From: CAVPEV01 sp963703555
Lineage (GTDB): Bacteria > Actinomycetota > Actinomycetes > Actinomycetales > Cellulomonadaceae
Direction: 5' to 3'
Length of the DNA stretch: 64,000 nucleotides
Assembly: GCA_963703555.1 (NCBI GenBank)
Contig: CAVPEV010000039.1
Span: 52,243 to 116,242, forward strand
Shown here: in pieces, positions 35,001 to 43,684 of the stretch
How the letters are laid out: each line of letters begins with the position of its first letter
Position numbering within the stretch: position 1 is the first letter of the stretch
Program-made: the position numbers and the translations under genes
Notes under the pieces: generated by a model
Told to the model about the DNA's origin: nothing
The model's database searches: none
The model's input: the letters and a program-made list of their open reading frames with translations, nothing else

Positions 35001-35095
35001 CGTTCGGCCCGGTCCGGCTCGGCGAACCCGGCCCGGCTCAGCCGGCCGAGGAGCGTCCCCCGCTCGCGGCCGTCCGCCACCCCCGGCGCGCTCAC
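32045..35095 (-). CDS. glnE: bifunctional glutamine synthetase adenylyltransferase/deadenylase
   Basis: 1,016 residues, normal for actinobacterial GlnE. It adds and removes AMP on GlnA in response to nitrogen status. The N-terminal (deadenylylase) nucleotidyltransferase has GMGKCGGRELNYVSDVDVVYVVEP, and the C-terminal (adenylylase) one has AMGRLGGREMGYASDADVIVLHEP. Each is followed by a helical domain with IKLGAGGLRDVEFTVQLLQL or LKLGRGGIADVEWTVQLLQL. GTG 35095 overlaps the glnA2 stop as GTGA, so it is coupled to glnA2. Intact although glnA2 is broken. Confidence 0.95.
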   Translation of the reverse strand: MSAPGVADGRERGTLLGRLSRAGFAEPDRAERLLADPALTAVVADPAAELVPALAEVADPDMALLWLARVADATRRDPGHRGAFSAAFSGSPRDRLLAVLGASSALGDTVAAHPDTLWVLVDEAPSVGTDPALLRAELLEAVGADPAAAVPVATVVGTPGVDAMRRAYRRRLLRITADDLTDPEPLSREPAVAATLADLAGAALEAGLALARAALSDHGVDVRLSVIGMGKCGGRELNYVSDVDVVYVVEPAPGMDEQAALAVGARLAAGLARACSTTTSGEPALWPVDAALRPEGKDGPLVRTVASHRQYYERWASTWEFQALLKARPVAGDAELGQTYLDAVGPLVWQAVERENFVQDAQAMRRRVEEHVPAAEVDRQIKLGAGGLRDVEFTVQLLQLVHGRADPTIRSRNTLAALAELAAGGYVGRSDAAQLGMCYRFLRVLEHRVQLTRMRRTHLLPTSEADLRRLARSVGMRAEGADGLLDRWRRVRRDVRHLHQELFYRPLLPATARLSTDEASLQPEAARARLAAIGYRDPAGALRHIGALTEGVSRRAAIQRQLLPVMLGWFAEGPDPDLGLLGFRRLSDELGSTHWYLRLLRDSGTAAHRLARVLSTSRYVADALARSPESVVWLDDDAELEPRTEERLSGEADAILTRADDPVAAATALRALRRRELARTAVADVLGVATGVRAAASISTAAGVVLAGALRIATSQVRTARELSQDPARLLVVAMGRLGGREMGYASDADVIVLHEPHLGADPVAAQEFAVDVAAALRTMLSATGPEPALEVDADLRPEGRNGPLARSMDSAAQYYVRWASPWESQALLRARRVAGDADLAERFLAVVDPLRYPAGGLTAAAVREIRRLKARVEAERLPRGVEPSRHLKLGRGGIADVEWTVQLLQLQHAHAVPSLRTTSTLDALAAARDAGVLAAPDADALVEAWTLASRLRDANVLWTGRVTGSQADVLPHDRAALAGVARVIGYPPGAAARLEEDYLRTARRARAVVERVFYA

Positions 35096-36432
35096 AGCGA
35101 GGGCAGGAACCGCTGCAGCTCGTAGGGGGTGACCTGGGCCTGGTACTGCTGCCACTCCTGGCGCTTGTTGCGCAGGAAGTAGTCGAACACGTGCTCGCCC
35201 AGCGCGTCGGCGACGAGCTCGGAGCGCTCCATCACGACCAGCGCCTCGTCCAGCGACGCGGGCAGCGGCTCGATGCCCAGGGCGCGGCGCTCGGCCTCGG
35301 TGAGCTCCCAGACGTCGTCGTCGGCGCCCTCGGGCAGCTCGTAGCCCTCCTCGATACCCTTCAGCCCGGCGGCGAGCAGCACGGCGAACGCCAGGTACGG
35401 GTTGGTCGCGGAGTCCAGCGCGCGGTACTCCACCCGGCTGGACTGCCCCTTGCCGGGCTTGTACATCGGTACCCGGACCAGGGCGGACCGGTTGTTGTGC
35501 CCCCAGCAGATGTAGCTCGGCGCCTCGGCGCCGCCCCACAGCCGCTTGTAGGAGTTGACGAACTGGTTGGTCACGGCGGTGATCTCCGGCGCATGGTGCA
35601 GCAGACCGGCGATGAAGGGCGGCCGACCTTGGACAGCTCATACGGTCCGCGCCCGCCTCGTGGAACGCGTTGCGGTCCCCCTCGAACAGGGACAGGTGCG
35701 TGTGCATGCCGGAACCGGGCGTGGTCGGCCAGCGGCTTGGGCATGAAGGACGCGAACACGCCCTGCTCCAGGGCGACCTCCTTGACCACCGTGCGGAACG
35801 TCATGACGTTGTCCGCAGTGGTCAGCGCGTCGGCGTAGCGCAGGTCGATCTCGTTCTGGCCCGGACCGGCCTCGTGGTGGGAGAACTCCACGGAGATGCC
35901 CATCGACTCCAGCATGGTGATCGCGGCGCGCCGGAAGTCGTGCGCGGTGCCGCGCGGCACGTGGTCGAAGTAGCCGCCCTGGTCCACCGGGACGAGCGGC
36001 ATCGTCGGGTCGGCCGGCGCCTCGAACAGGTAGAACTCGACCTCGGGGTGGGTGTAGAAGGTGAAGCCCTGCTCGCTCGGCCTGGTCCAGGGCGCGCTTG
36101 AGCACCTGCCGGCTGTCCGCCAGGGACGGCTCGCCGTCCGGGGTCAGCATGTCGCAGAACATCCGCGCGGTGCCGTGGCGCTCGCCGCGCCAGGGCAGCA
36201 CCTGGAACGTCGTCGGGTCCGGGCGGGCGATCATGTCCGCCTCGTAGACCCGGGTCAGGCCCTCGATCGACGCGCCGTCGAACCCGATCCCCTCGGCGAA
36301 CGCCGCTCCAGCTCGGCCGGGGCGACCGCCACCGACTTGAGGATCCCCGAGCACGTCGGTGAACCAGAGCCGGATGAAGCGGATGTCCCGCTCCTCGACC
36401 ATGCGGAGCACGAACTCCTGCTGCCTGTCCAT
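35092..36432 (-). pseudogene. glnA2: glutamine synthetase GlnA2, disrupted by about six indels
   Basis: Coding segments in different frames give an almost complete GSI-type protein: MDRQQEFVLRMVEERDIRF, EADMIARPDPTTFQVLPWRG, MPLVPVDQGGYFDHVPRG, EFSHHEAGPGQNEIDLRYAD, and WGGAEAPSYICWGHNNRSAL to the C-terminus. Frame changes fall near 36346 (extra G), 36303 (missing base), 36078, 35720, 35645 and 35617. Between them the residues stay conserved, so either the consensus is faulty or the gene was lost very recently. GlnA2-type enzymes in actinobacteria are secondary glutamine or polyamine-related synthetases. The 3' end remains coupled to glnE. Confidence 0.85.
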
Positions 36433-36505
36433 GTCTGTATCCTGCCCGATCCACGCGCGGTCGCGGACCGGGCGCCCGGACCCCTCCCCCCGTAGGCTCC
36501 TGCCC

Positions 36506-38164
36506 ATGGCGCACGTACGCATCGCCCTGGCCCAGATCGACACCTGCGTGGGCGACGTCGCGGGCAACATGCGGGCGGTCCTCCAGTGGGCTCGCCGCGC
36601 TGCGGAGGCGGGCGCCGACCTCGTCGCGTTCCCCGAGATGACCGTCACGGGCTACCCGATCGAGGACCTCGCGCTGCGCGCGTCGTTCCGCCGGGCCGCC
36701 GAGGACGCCCTCCGGGCGACCGCCCGGGCGCTGCAGGACTCCGGGCTGGGCGATCTGGCCGTCGTGGTCGGCACGGTCGGCCAGACGACCTCCCGCGAGC
36801 ATGACGACGCGCCCGCCCGGCCGACCAACCAGGCCGTGCTGCTGCGCCACGGCGAGGTCGTCGCCCGCTACGACAAGCACCACCTGCCGAACTACGGCGT
36901 GTTCGACGAGTTCCGCATCTTCACCCCCGGGACGAGCGCCGAGGTGCTCGAGGTCGGCGGCCGGCGCATCGGGTTGGTCGTCTGCGAGGACCTCTGGCAG
37001 GACGGCGGGCCCGTCGAGAGCCTGGCCACCCAGCACCTCGACCTGCTCCTCGTGGTCAACGCCTCGCCGTACGAGGAGGGCAAGGTGGCCACCCGAGTCC
37101 GGCTGGCCGCGCGGCGGGCCGGCGAGCTCGCGGCGCCGGTCGCCTACGTCAACATGGTCGGCGGCCAGGACGACCTCGTGTTCGACGGCGGGTCCTTCGT
37201 CGTGTCCGCCGACGGCGGGCTGCTCACCCGAGCACCGCAGTTCGCTGAGCACCTGCTGGTGTGGGACCTCCTCGAGCGGGACGAACCACCCGCCGCCGGG
37301 CCGGTGGCGCCCGTGCTGGACCCTGACGAGGAGGTCTACCGGGCCCTGGTCACCGGCCTGACCGGCTATGTGCGCAAGAACGGGTTCCGGTCGGTGGTGC
37401 TCGGCCTGTCCGGCGGCATCGACTCGGCGCTGTGCGCAGCCCTTGCCGCCGACGCGATCGGCGGGGACCACGTCGTCGGGGTGTCGCTGCCGTCGGGGTA
37501 CTCCTCGCAGCACAGCAAGGACGACGCGGCGGACCTGGCGGCTCGGATCGGGGCGGACTACCGGGTGGCGCCGATCGCCCCCATGGTGGACGCCTTCCAG
37601 GGCCGGCTGGCGCTGAGCGGACTCGCGGAGGAGAACCTCCAGGCCCGGGTGCGCGGCGTCGTCCTCATGGGGCTGTCCAACGCAGAGGGCCACCTGGTGC
37701 TGGCCACCGGCAACAAGTCGGAGCTGGCCACCGGGTACTCCACCATCTACGGCGACGCGGTGGGCGGCTTCGCACCGCTGAAGGACGTGGACAAGTCCCG
37801 GGTGTGGGCGCTGGCCCGCTGGCGCAACCGGCACGCCGAGCTGTCCGGCCAGGTCCCGCCCATCCCGGACAGCTCCATCACCAAGCCGCCCTCGGCCGAG
37901 CTGCGCCCCGGCCAGCTGGACCAGGACTCCCTGCCGCCCTACGACCTCCTCGACGAGGTCCTCGACGCGTACATCGAGCACGCCGAGGGCCGTGCGGAGC
38001 TGCTGGCGCGCGGCTTCGACGCCGCCATCGTCGACCGGGTGCTGCGCATGGTGGACCGGGCCGAGTGGAAGCGGCGCCAGTACCCGCTGGGCACCAAGGT
38101 CACCGCACTGGCCTTCGGCCGCGACCGGCGCCTGCCGGTGACCAGCCGGTGGCGCGAGTCCTGA
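36506..38164 (+). CDS. nadE: glutamine-dependent NAD+ synthetase
   Basis: 552 residues from ATG 36506. The N-terminal nitrilase-type glutaminase domain has the Glu-Lys-Cys triad in VAFPEMTVTGYPIEDL, YDKHHLPNYGVFDE and LVVCEDLWQDGG. The C-terminal synthetase domain has the PP-loop LGLSGGIDSAL, SLPSGYSSQHSKDDA, LATGNKSELATGYSTIYGD and the specificity region PYDLLDEVLDAY. It converts deamido-NAD, ATP and glutamine to NAD. Shorter than the mycobacterial form, as in the compact NadE type. It is divergent from glnA2. Confidence 0.95.
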   Translation: MAHVRIALAQIDTCVGDVAGNMRAVLQWARRAAEAGADLVAFPEMTVTGYPIEDLALRASFRRAAEDALRATARALQDSGLGDLAVVVGTVGQTTSREHDDAPARPTNQAVLLRHGEVVARYDKHHLPNYGVFDEFRIFTPGTSAEVLEVGGRRIGLVVCEDLWQDGGPVESLATQHLDLLLVVNASPYEEGKVATRVRLAARRAGELAAPVAYVNMVGGQDDLVFDGGSFVVSADGGLLTRAPQFAEHLLVWDLLERDEPPAAGPVAPVLDPDEEVYRALVTGLTGYVRKNGFRSVVLGLSGGIDSALCAALAADAIGGDHVVGVSLPSGYSSQHSKDDAADLAARIGADYRVAPIAPMVDAFQGRLALSGLAEENLQARVRGVVLMGLSNAEGHLVLATGNKSELATGYSTIYGDAVGGFAPLKDVDKSRVWALARWRNRHAELSGQVPPIPDSSITKPPSAELRPGQLDQDSLPPYDLLDEVLDAYIEHAEGRAELLARGFDAAIVDRVLRMVDRAEWKRRQYPLGTKVTALAFGRDRRLPVTSRWRES

Positions 38165-38186
38165 GCACCGCTGCCGAACCACCCGG

Positions 38187-38372
38187 TCAGTCCTCGCGCT
38201 CCTGCTCCCGCCGGCGGTCCTCGTCGTCCCACGCCTTGGTGCGCCGAGCGGCCTCCTGCAGGGCCTGGCCGGCAGCCTCGCGCGTCGGGTAGGGGCCCAT
38301 CCGGGCGCGCCAGTCGGAGACCTTGCCCTCCTCGACCTCGTGCGTCTCCAGGTTGAAGTAGAACTCGCCCAT
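38187..38372 (-). CDS. small SPOR-like/DUF protein
   Basis: 61 residues from ATG 38372. [16 protein letters not shown] is followed by [32 protein letters not shown], the short actinobacterial protein found next to map in many genomes and sometimes called a methionine aminopeptidase-linked SPOR protein. The end is a run of charged residues. Function unknown. It converges on nadE. Confidence 0.75.
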   Translation of the reverse strand: MGEFYFNLETHEVEEGKVSDWRARMGPYPTREAAGQALQEAARRTKAWDDEDRRREQERED

Positions 38373-38429
38373 CGCAGCCTCCACGGACCGGTGCCGCGCG
38401 CCCGGGCACCGCTCCCTAGACTGCCGGTC

Positions 38430-39309
38430 ATGGCACCGACCGCGCACTCGACCCGGCCCGCACTCGTGCCGGGGACGGTCAGCCCCCGCCGGCGCGTCCC
38501 GCACACCATCCCCCGGCCGGAGTACGTCGACCACCCGGCCCCAGCCCCGTACACGGGCCCGGACGTCCTCGACGCGGACACGATCGCCCGGGTACGGGTG
38601 GCCGGCCGGGTCGCCGCGCAGGCGCTGGCCGAGGTGGGCCGACATGTCGCGCCGGGTGTCACCACGGACGAGCTCGACGCCATCGGCCACGAGGCCTTGG
38701 TCGACCGCAGGGGCCTACCCCTCGACGCTCGGCTACCGCGGATTCCCCAAGTCGCTGTGCACCTCGGTGAACGAGGTGATCTGCCACGGCATCCCGGACT
38801 CGACCGTTCTGCTCAGGACGGCGACATCGTCAACATCGACATCACCGCGTATCTCGGCGGCGTGCACGGCGACACGAACGCGACGTTCCTCGTCGGCGAG
38901 GTCGACGAGGAGACCCGGCTGCTCGTCGAGCGGACCAAGCAGGCCCTGGACCGCGGGCATCAGGGCCGTCGCCCCGGGTCGGCAGGTCAACGTCATCGGC
39001 CGGGTGATCGAGCGGTACGCGGCCCGGTTCGGCTACGGCGTGGTCCGCGAGTACACCGGCCACGGAGTCGGACCGGCCTTCCACAGCGGCCTGGTCATCC
39101 CGCACTACGACTCGGCGCCCGGCTTCGACACCGTCATGGAGCCCGGCATGGTGTTCACCATCGAGCCGATGCTCAACCTGGGCACCCCGGACTGGGTGGC
39201 CTGGGATGATGGCTGGACGGTGCTCACCGCCGACGGGCGGCCGAGTGCACAGTTCGAGCACACGCTCGTCGTGACCGAGACCGGGGCGGAGGTGCTCACG
39301 CTGCCGTGA
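38430..39309 (+). pseudogene. map: methionine aminopeptidase type I, with three indels
   Basis: ATG 38430 begins [19 protein letters not shown], the N-terminal extension typical of actinobacterial MetAP. The body spans frames: [98 protein letters not shown]. All metal ligands (Asp, Asp, His, Glu, Glu) are encoded, but frame changes occur near 38709 (extra base), 38812 (two extra) and 38957 (extra G). MetAP is usually essential, so consensus error is more likely than loss. The stop overlaps the ppgK GTG. Confidence 0.85.
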
Positions 39310-40133
39310 GCAAGGACAAGGACGACAAGGGCAAGGACGACAAGCCCGGCAAGAGTCCGCACCGGTCGTCCCAGCGACTGATCGGCACCGGCTTCGGCAT
39401 CGACATCGGCGGCAGCGGCATCAAGGGCGCCCCGGTGGACCTGGCGACCGGTGAGTTCTCGGCGGACCGGGTGCGCATCCCCACGCCGGAGCCGTCGACG
39501 CCGGCTGCCGTGGCCACCACCGTCGCCGAGCTGGTGTCCCGGTTCGACCTCGATGCCGACCAGCGGATCGGGGTCACCTTCCCCGCGGTCATCACCCACG
39601 GCGTCGCCCGGACCGCCGCGAACGTGGACAAGGCCTGGATCGGCACCGACGTGGAGGCGATCCTGCAGCATGCCTGCGGGCACCAGGTGATCGCGGTCAA
39701 CGACGCCGACGCCGCGGGCTATGCCGAGAGCCTCTACGGGGCGGCCCGGGACCGCGAGGGCGTGATCCTCGTCGTCACGCTGGGCACCGGCATCGGCTCG
39801 GCGCTGATCGTCGACGGCCACCTGGTGCCGAACACCGAGCTCGGCCACCTGCAGATCGACGGGGTGGACGCCGAGTCGCGGGCGGCATCCAGCGCACGGG
39901 AGCGCGAGGGCCTGGACTGGCCCACCTACGCCCAGCGCCTGCAGCGCTACTTCCGCGTGGTCGAGGACCTGTTCTGGCCGGACCTGTTCGTCGTCGGCGG
40001 CGGGGTGAGCAAGAACGCGGACAAGTTCCTGCCGCTGCTGGACCTGCGGACCCCCATCGTTGCGGCCACGCTGCGCAACGCGGCCGGTATCGTCGGCGCA
40101 GGCGCCCTGGCCGCGCGCGGGGTCGAGCTGTAG
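39306..40133 (+). CDS. ppgK: polyphosphate glucokinase
   Basis: 275 residues from GTG 39306, overlapping the map stop as GTGA. A Lys/Asp-rich tail of about 25 residues precedes a ROK-type sugar kinase: phosphate loop [26 protein letters not shown], catalytic Asp in [25 protein letters not shown] and ELGHLQIDG, and [16 protein letters not shown] near the end. It phosphorylates glucose with inorganic polyphosphate or ATP. With ptsI truncated at this locus, it could be the main route for glucose entry into glycolysis. Confidence 0.94.
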   Translation: MSKDKDDKGKDDKPGKSPHRSSQRLIGTGFGIDIGGSGIKGAPVDLATGEFSADRVRIPTPEPSTPAAVATTVAELVSRFDLDADQRIGVTFPAVITHGVARTAANVDKAWIGTDVEAILQHACGHQVIAVNDADAAGYAESLYGAARDREGVILVVTLGTGIGSALIVDGHLVPNTELGHLQIDGVDAESRAASSAREREGLDWPTYAQRLQRYFRVVEDLFWPDLFVVGGGVSKNADKFLPLLDLRTPIVAATLRNAAGIVGAGALAARGVEL

Positions 40134-40144
40134 GACCGCGTCCG

Positions 40145-40888
40145 GTGCGCCGGCTCGCGGAGGTCGCCCCCGGTGTCTGGGTTGCGACCTCTGCGGTCTA
40201 CGCCACGACCTCGACGGTCGTCGTGGGTGAGGCCGGCCGTTGCCTGGTGGTCGACCCCGCGCTCACCGCCCTGGAGGTCGCCGGGCTCGCGGACGAGCTG
40301 ACCGTTCGGGGATGGACGCCGCACGCGGTGCTCGCCACGCACGCCCACTGGGACCACGTGCTCGATACACCGGGGCTCCGCACGGTTCCCCGCTGGGCCG
40401 AGCCTGCGGTTGGTGCGTGGGTCGCGACGCAGCGCCACCAGATCGAGGCGGCCCGGGACGACGATCCCGAGCTGCAGGCCTGGCTGGCGGGCCACGCCGA
40501 GGACCGGGCCCCCGATGTCGTGGTGCCCCCGCCGCGCACGTGGCCGTTGCGGCCGCACACCCGCGCGCTCGACTGGCCGGGGCCGACAGCCATCGTCGTG
40601 CCCCACCCCGCCCACGCACCGGGCGCCGCGGCGCTGCTCCTGCCCGACGTCGGCGTGCTCGTCGCCGGCGACATGGCCTCCGACGTCGAGCCGCCGTTGC
40701 CCGACGGGGACTCCCGCGCGGCCGTCGAGGCCTACCTGGCGGGCCTGCATGTTCTTGAAGCGGTGGTCCGGGAATCCGTGGTCCGACTGCTGATTCCCGG
40801 ACACGGGCGCGTCGGGAGCACGGCACAGGAGATCGCAGCCCGCATCGAGCGGGACCGCAGCCGGCTCCGCGACACCTGGAGCCGCTGA
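40145..40888 (+). CDS. metallo-beta-lactamase-fold hydrolase
   Basis: 247 residues from GTG 40145. The zinc motif H-x-H-x-D-H is complete in LATHAHWDHVLD. Further ligands are PHPAHAPGAAALLL, the Asp in VLVAGDMASD and the last His in LIPGHGRVG. No substrate-specific insert is visible; glyoxalase II, lactonase and other roles are possible. It follows ppgK by 11 bases on the same strand, so co-transcription is likely. Confidence 0.85.
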   Translation: MRRLAEVAPGVWVATSAVYATTSTVVVGEAGRCLVVDPALTALEVAGLADELTVRGWTPHAVLATHAHWDHVLDTPGLRTVPRWAEPAVGAWVATQRHQIEAARDDDPELQAWLAGHAEDRAPDVVVPPPRTWPLRPHTRALDWPGPTAIVVPHPAHAPGAAALLLPDVGVLVAGDMASDVEPPLPDGDSRAAVEAYLAGLHVLEAVVRESVVRLLIPGHGRVGSTAQEIAARIERDRSRLRDTWSR

Positions 40889-41040
40889 CCCGGACCACCT
40901 GCCGCTGGGACGGTGAAACGCGCGGGTGGAGCAGCGTCGGAGTGCCGGCCTTGGTCCCCACCCCCTGCGGGCCCGGCCTGATGGCTGTGTGCGGACCCGC
41001 CCGGGTGGACAGCCCGCACCAGCGCGCCGACGATGGCCCC

Positions 41041-42013
41041 ATGAAGTACACCCACCTCGGCCGCTCGGGCCTGACCGTCTCCCGGCTGTGCCTCGGCACC
41101 ATGAACTTCGGTCCGCAGACCCCGGAGCCGGACGCCTTCGCGATCATGGACTCCGCCCAGGACTACGGCATCAACTACGTCGACACGGCCAACACCTACG
41201 GCGGCGCGCTCGGCCGTGGCGCCACCGAGGCCATCGTCGGGCGGTGGTTCGCCCAGGGTGGCGGCCGCCGGGAGCGCACCGTGCTCGCCACCAAGCTGTA
41301 CGGCGACATGTCGGACTGGCCCAACGACGGCAAGCTGTCCGCACGCAACATCCGGCACGCCCTGGACGCGAGCCTCACCCGGCTGCAGACCGACCACGTG
41401 GACATCTACCAGTTCCACCACATCGATCGCGCGACGCCGTGGGACGAGATCTGGCAGGCCATGCAGACGGCGGTGGCGCAGGGCAAGGTCCTGTACGTCG
41501 GCAGCAGCAACTTCGCCGGCTGGCACATCGCCACCGCGCAGGCGCAGGCCCGCCGCCGCAACTTCACCGGCCTGGTCAGCGAGCAGTCCATCTACAACCT
41601 GCTGACCCGCGACATCGAGATGGAGGTGATCCCCGCCGCCGTCAGCAACGGCCTGGGGATCCTCGCGTGGTCGCCGCTGCAGGGGCGGGCTCCTCGGCGG
41701 CGTGGTGCGCACGCAGCGCGAGGGCAAGCGGCGCCTGGCGGGCCGGTCCGCCGAGACCCTCGCCACCCATCGCGAGGCGATCGAGGCGTACGAGGACCTC
41801 GCCGCCGAGCTCGGCCACGAGCCGGGCGACCTCGGCCTGGCCTGGCTGCTGCACCAGCCGGCCGTCACGGCACCGATCATCGGGCCCCGGACACAGGACC
41901 AGCTCGACGCGGCGGTCCGGGCCCTGGACGTCACCCTCGACGCGGACACGCTCGCCCGGCTCGACGAGATCTTCCCGGGACGCAAGGCCGCGCCGGAGCA
42001 GTACGCCTGGTAG
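41041..42013 (+). pseudogene. aldo/keto reductase with one frameshift
   Basis: MKYTHLGRSGLTVSRLCLGTMNFG starts a standard AKR. Catalytic residues are visible: Asp and Tyr in NYVDTANTYGG, Lys in LATKLYGD and His in YQFHHIDR. The frame changes at about 41685 (extra G in a G4 run, AGGGGCGGG). After it, GVVRTQREGKRRLAGRSAET to the proper C-terminus QYAW follows. All other residues are conserved, so a consensus error is likely. NADPH-dependent reduction of carbonyls is the family activity; the substrate is unknown. Confidence 0.85.
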
Positions 42014-42020
42014 GTCCGAG

Positions 42021-42038
42021 CCTTTCGGCCCTGAAAGG
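42021..42038. terminator. putative terminator hairpin between AKR gene and rnpB
   Basis: Stem CCTTTC / GAAAGG with a six-base loop, lying between the AKR stop and the 3' end of rnpB (minus strand). It could end rnpB transcripts, AKR transcripts, or both. The stem is short. Confidence 0.4.
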
Positions 42039-42040
42039 TG

Positions 42041-42436
42041 CGGATGAGTCGGACGGTACGCCGGGTTCTGTGCCTGTGCCGGGTCTCCCCGGCACAGGTG
42101 GCGGCCATCCATCTACGACGTACGTTGCCGCACGCCTCCAGCGGCCTACCCGGGAGCTCGGGCGGGCAGCCCTCGAACGCTCCCTGTCTGGCCTTGCTCC
42201 GGGTGGGGTTTGCCGAGCCGCACCGGTCACCCGGTGCGCTGGTGGTCTCTTGCACCACCGTTTCACCCTTGCCGCAGCCGTCCCGGGCGAACCCGGTGGG
42301 CCGTGGCGGTCTGCTTTCTGTGGCACTGTCCCGCAGGTCACCCTGGGTGGGTGTTACCCACCACCCTGCCCTGTGGAGCCCGGACGTTCCTCGGCGGGCC
42401 CGAGGGCCCGACGCGGCCGCCTGTCCGACTCATCCG
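42041..42436 (-). ncRNA. rnpB: RNase P RNA, bacterial type A
   Basis: About 396 nt on the minus strand. It is closed by a long P1 helix (GAGTCGGAC near the 5' end with GTCCGACTC at the 3' end). Conserved core segments are GAGGAACGTCCGGGCTCC, ACAGAAAGCAGACCGCC, AGGGTGAAACGGTG and AGAGACCACCAGC, in the correct order. It is the catalytic RNA for tRNA 5' maturation. It lies between the AKR gene and the RNase H-phosphatase gene. Ends are estimated from the P1 helix. Confidence 0.95.
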
Positions 42437-42502
42437 CAAGCCAAGTCTAGCGGCCGGACCGGCTCCGGCGGCCACCCCGGCTCCGGCGGCCCGTCCCCGG
42501 CC

Positions 42503-43684
42503 CTACCGGTCGGCCCAGCCCTCGCTGGGTGCCCCCGCGACGGTCACCTCGTCGCGACCGTCCCGGTAGAGCCGGACGATGCTCACCGACGCCGGGCCGA
42601 CCCGCAGCCGGCTCCACGACGACGGCGGTGCAGCGATCGCGGAACCGATCGCTGCCCGGATCGCCACCGCGTGGCTGACCACGACGACGGTACGTCCCTC
42701 GCCACCGGCGAGCAGTGCATCCAGCCCGCGGCGGATGCGCTCCCCCACGTCGGCGATGGACTCCCCGCCGGGCGGCCGCACGGTGCCCCGCGTGTGCCAG
42801 GGCTCCAGCGTGCCAGGCCAGCGGTCCTCGATCTCGGCCGGGGTGAGCCCCTGCCACGCGCCGAAGTCCGCTTCGCGGAACACGGGATCGAGCCGGGGGC
42901 TCAGACCCAGCCGGGCACCGACGACCTCGGCCGTCTCCTGCGCGCGGACCAGCGGGGAGGCGACCAGCTCGGTCGGGTAGGCGATGTCGCCCCACAGGTC
43001 GCGCCCCACGCGGTCCACCAGGGCCGCGGCGGCCGCCGCCTGTGCCCGCCCGCGCTCCGTGAGGGAGGGGCCGGGCTCGGAGGACCCCGAGTAGGCGCCG
43101 GTCGGCGTCAGAGCGGTCTCCCCGTGCCGGACGAGGACGACCGTCACCGGCGGGGTCGGATCGAAGCGCACAGCGCTGCCCGGCGTCAGGAGGACCGGCG
43201 CCCGCGGGGTCGCGCGCCCGGCGGGGGCCGGAGCAGGTGCGGCCTGGTCGCGCACGACGCTCCGCCGGGTGTCCATGGCGACGTTGGCCAGAGCGTCGGC
43301 CGCCCGGTTGCTGGCCCGCGGCACCCACGTGTAGCGCACCTGCGCGGGCGGCAGCACCGACCGGGCCTCGCGTGCCAGCCGCCGCAGCTCGTCGTTCTTG
43401 ATCTGCCACGTGCCGGACATCTGCTGCACCACGAGCCGGGAGTCGGCCCGCACCTCCACCTCGGCGTCCGGGTCGATGGCGGCCGCGGCGCGTAGGCCCG
43501 CGACGAGCCCGCGGTACTCGGCGACGTTGTTCGTCGTGGTGCCGAGGAACTCGGCCCGTTCGGCGAGCTGCTCACCGGTGTCGGCATCCCGCACCACCGC
43601 GCCGTACCCCGCCGGCCCCGGGTTCCCCCGGGCTCCCCCGTCCGTCTCGACGACGAGGCGCCGGTGGGCCCCCGTCGACGGCAT
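42503..43684 (-). CDS. bifunctional RNase HI / histidine phosphatase
   Basis: 393 residues with two domains. Residues about 8-140 are RNase HI: Asp in ETDGGARGNPGPAGYG, Glu in NNVAEYRGLVAG, Asp in VRADSRLVVQQMSG and a final Asp near AADALAN. Residues about 185-385 are a phosphoglycerate-mutase-like phosphatase: LVRHGETALTPTG, SPLVRAQETAEVV, EADFGAWQGLTPAEIE and VVSHAVAIRA. Mycobacterial homologues degrade RNA in hybrids and dephosphorylate alpha-ribazole phosphate in cobalamin assembly. The start overlaps the previous stop by one base (TGATG), in an operon with the CdsZ-like and Nif3-like genes. Confidence 0.93.
   Translation of the reverse strand: MPSTGAHRRLVVETDGGARGNPGPAGYGAVVRDADTGEQLAERAEFLGTTTNNVAEYRGLVAGLRAAAAIDPDAEVEVRADSRLVVQQMSGTWQIKNDELRRLAREARSVLPPAQVRYTWVPRASNRAADALANVAMDTRRSVVRDQAAPAPAPAGRATPRAPVLLTPGSAVRFDPTPPVTVVLVRHGETALTPTGAYSGSSEPGPSLTERGRAQAAAAAALVDRVGRDLWGDIAYPTELVASPLVRAQETAEVVGARLGLSPRLDPVFREADFGAWQGLTPAEIEDRWPGTLEPWHTRGTVRPPGGESIADVGERIRRGLDALLAGGEGRTVVVVSHAVAIRAAIGSAIAAPPSSWSRLRVGPASVSIVRLYRDGRDEVTVAGAPSEGWADR

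Noticed and set aside
29835..35125. Very long open frames opposite to or shifted from glnE, the membrane protein and the transporter genes (over 1,200 codons)
   Set aside because: Their translations are Arg/Pro/Ala/Gly-rich with no family motifs, and they are explained by GC bias opposite real genes such as glnE.
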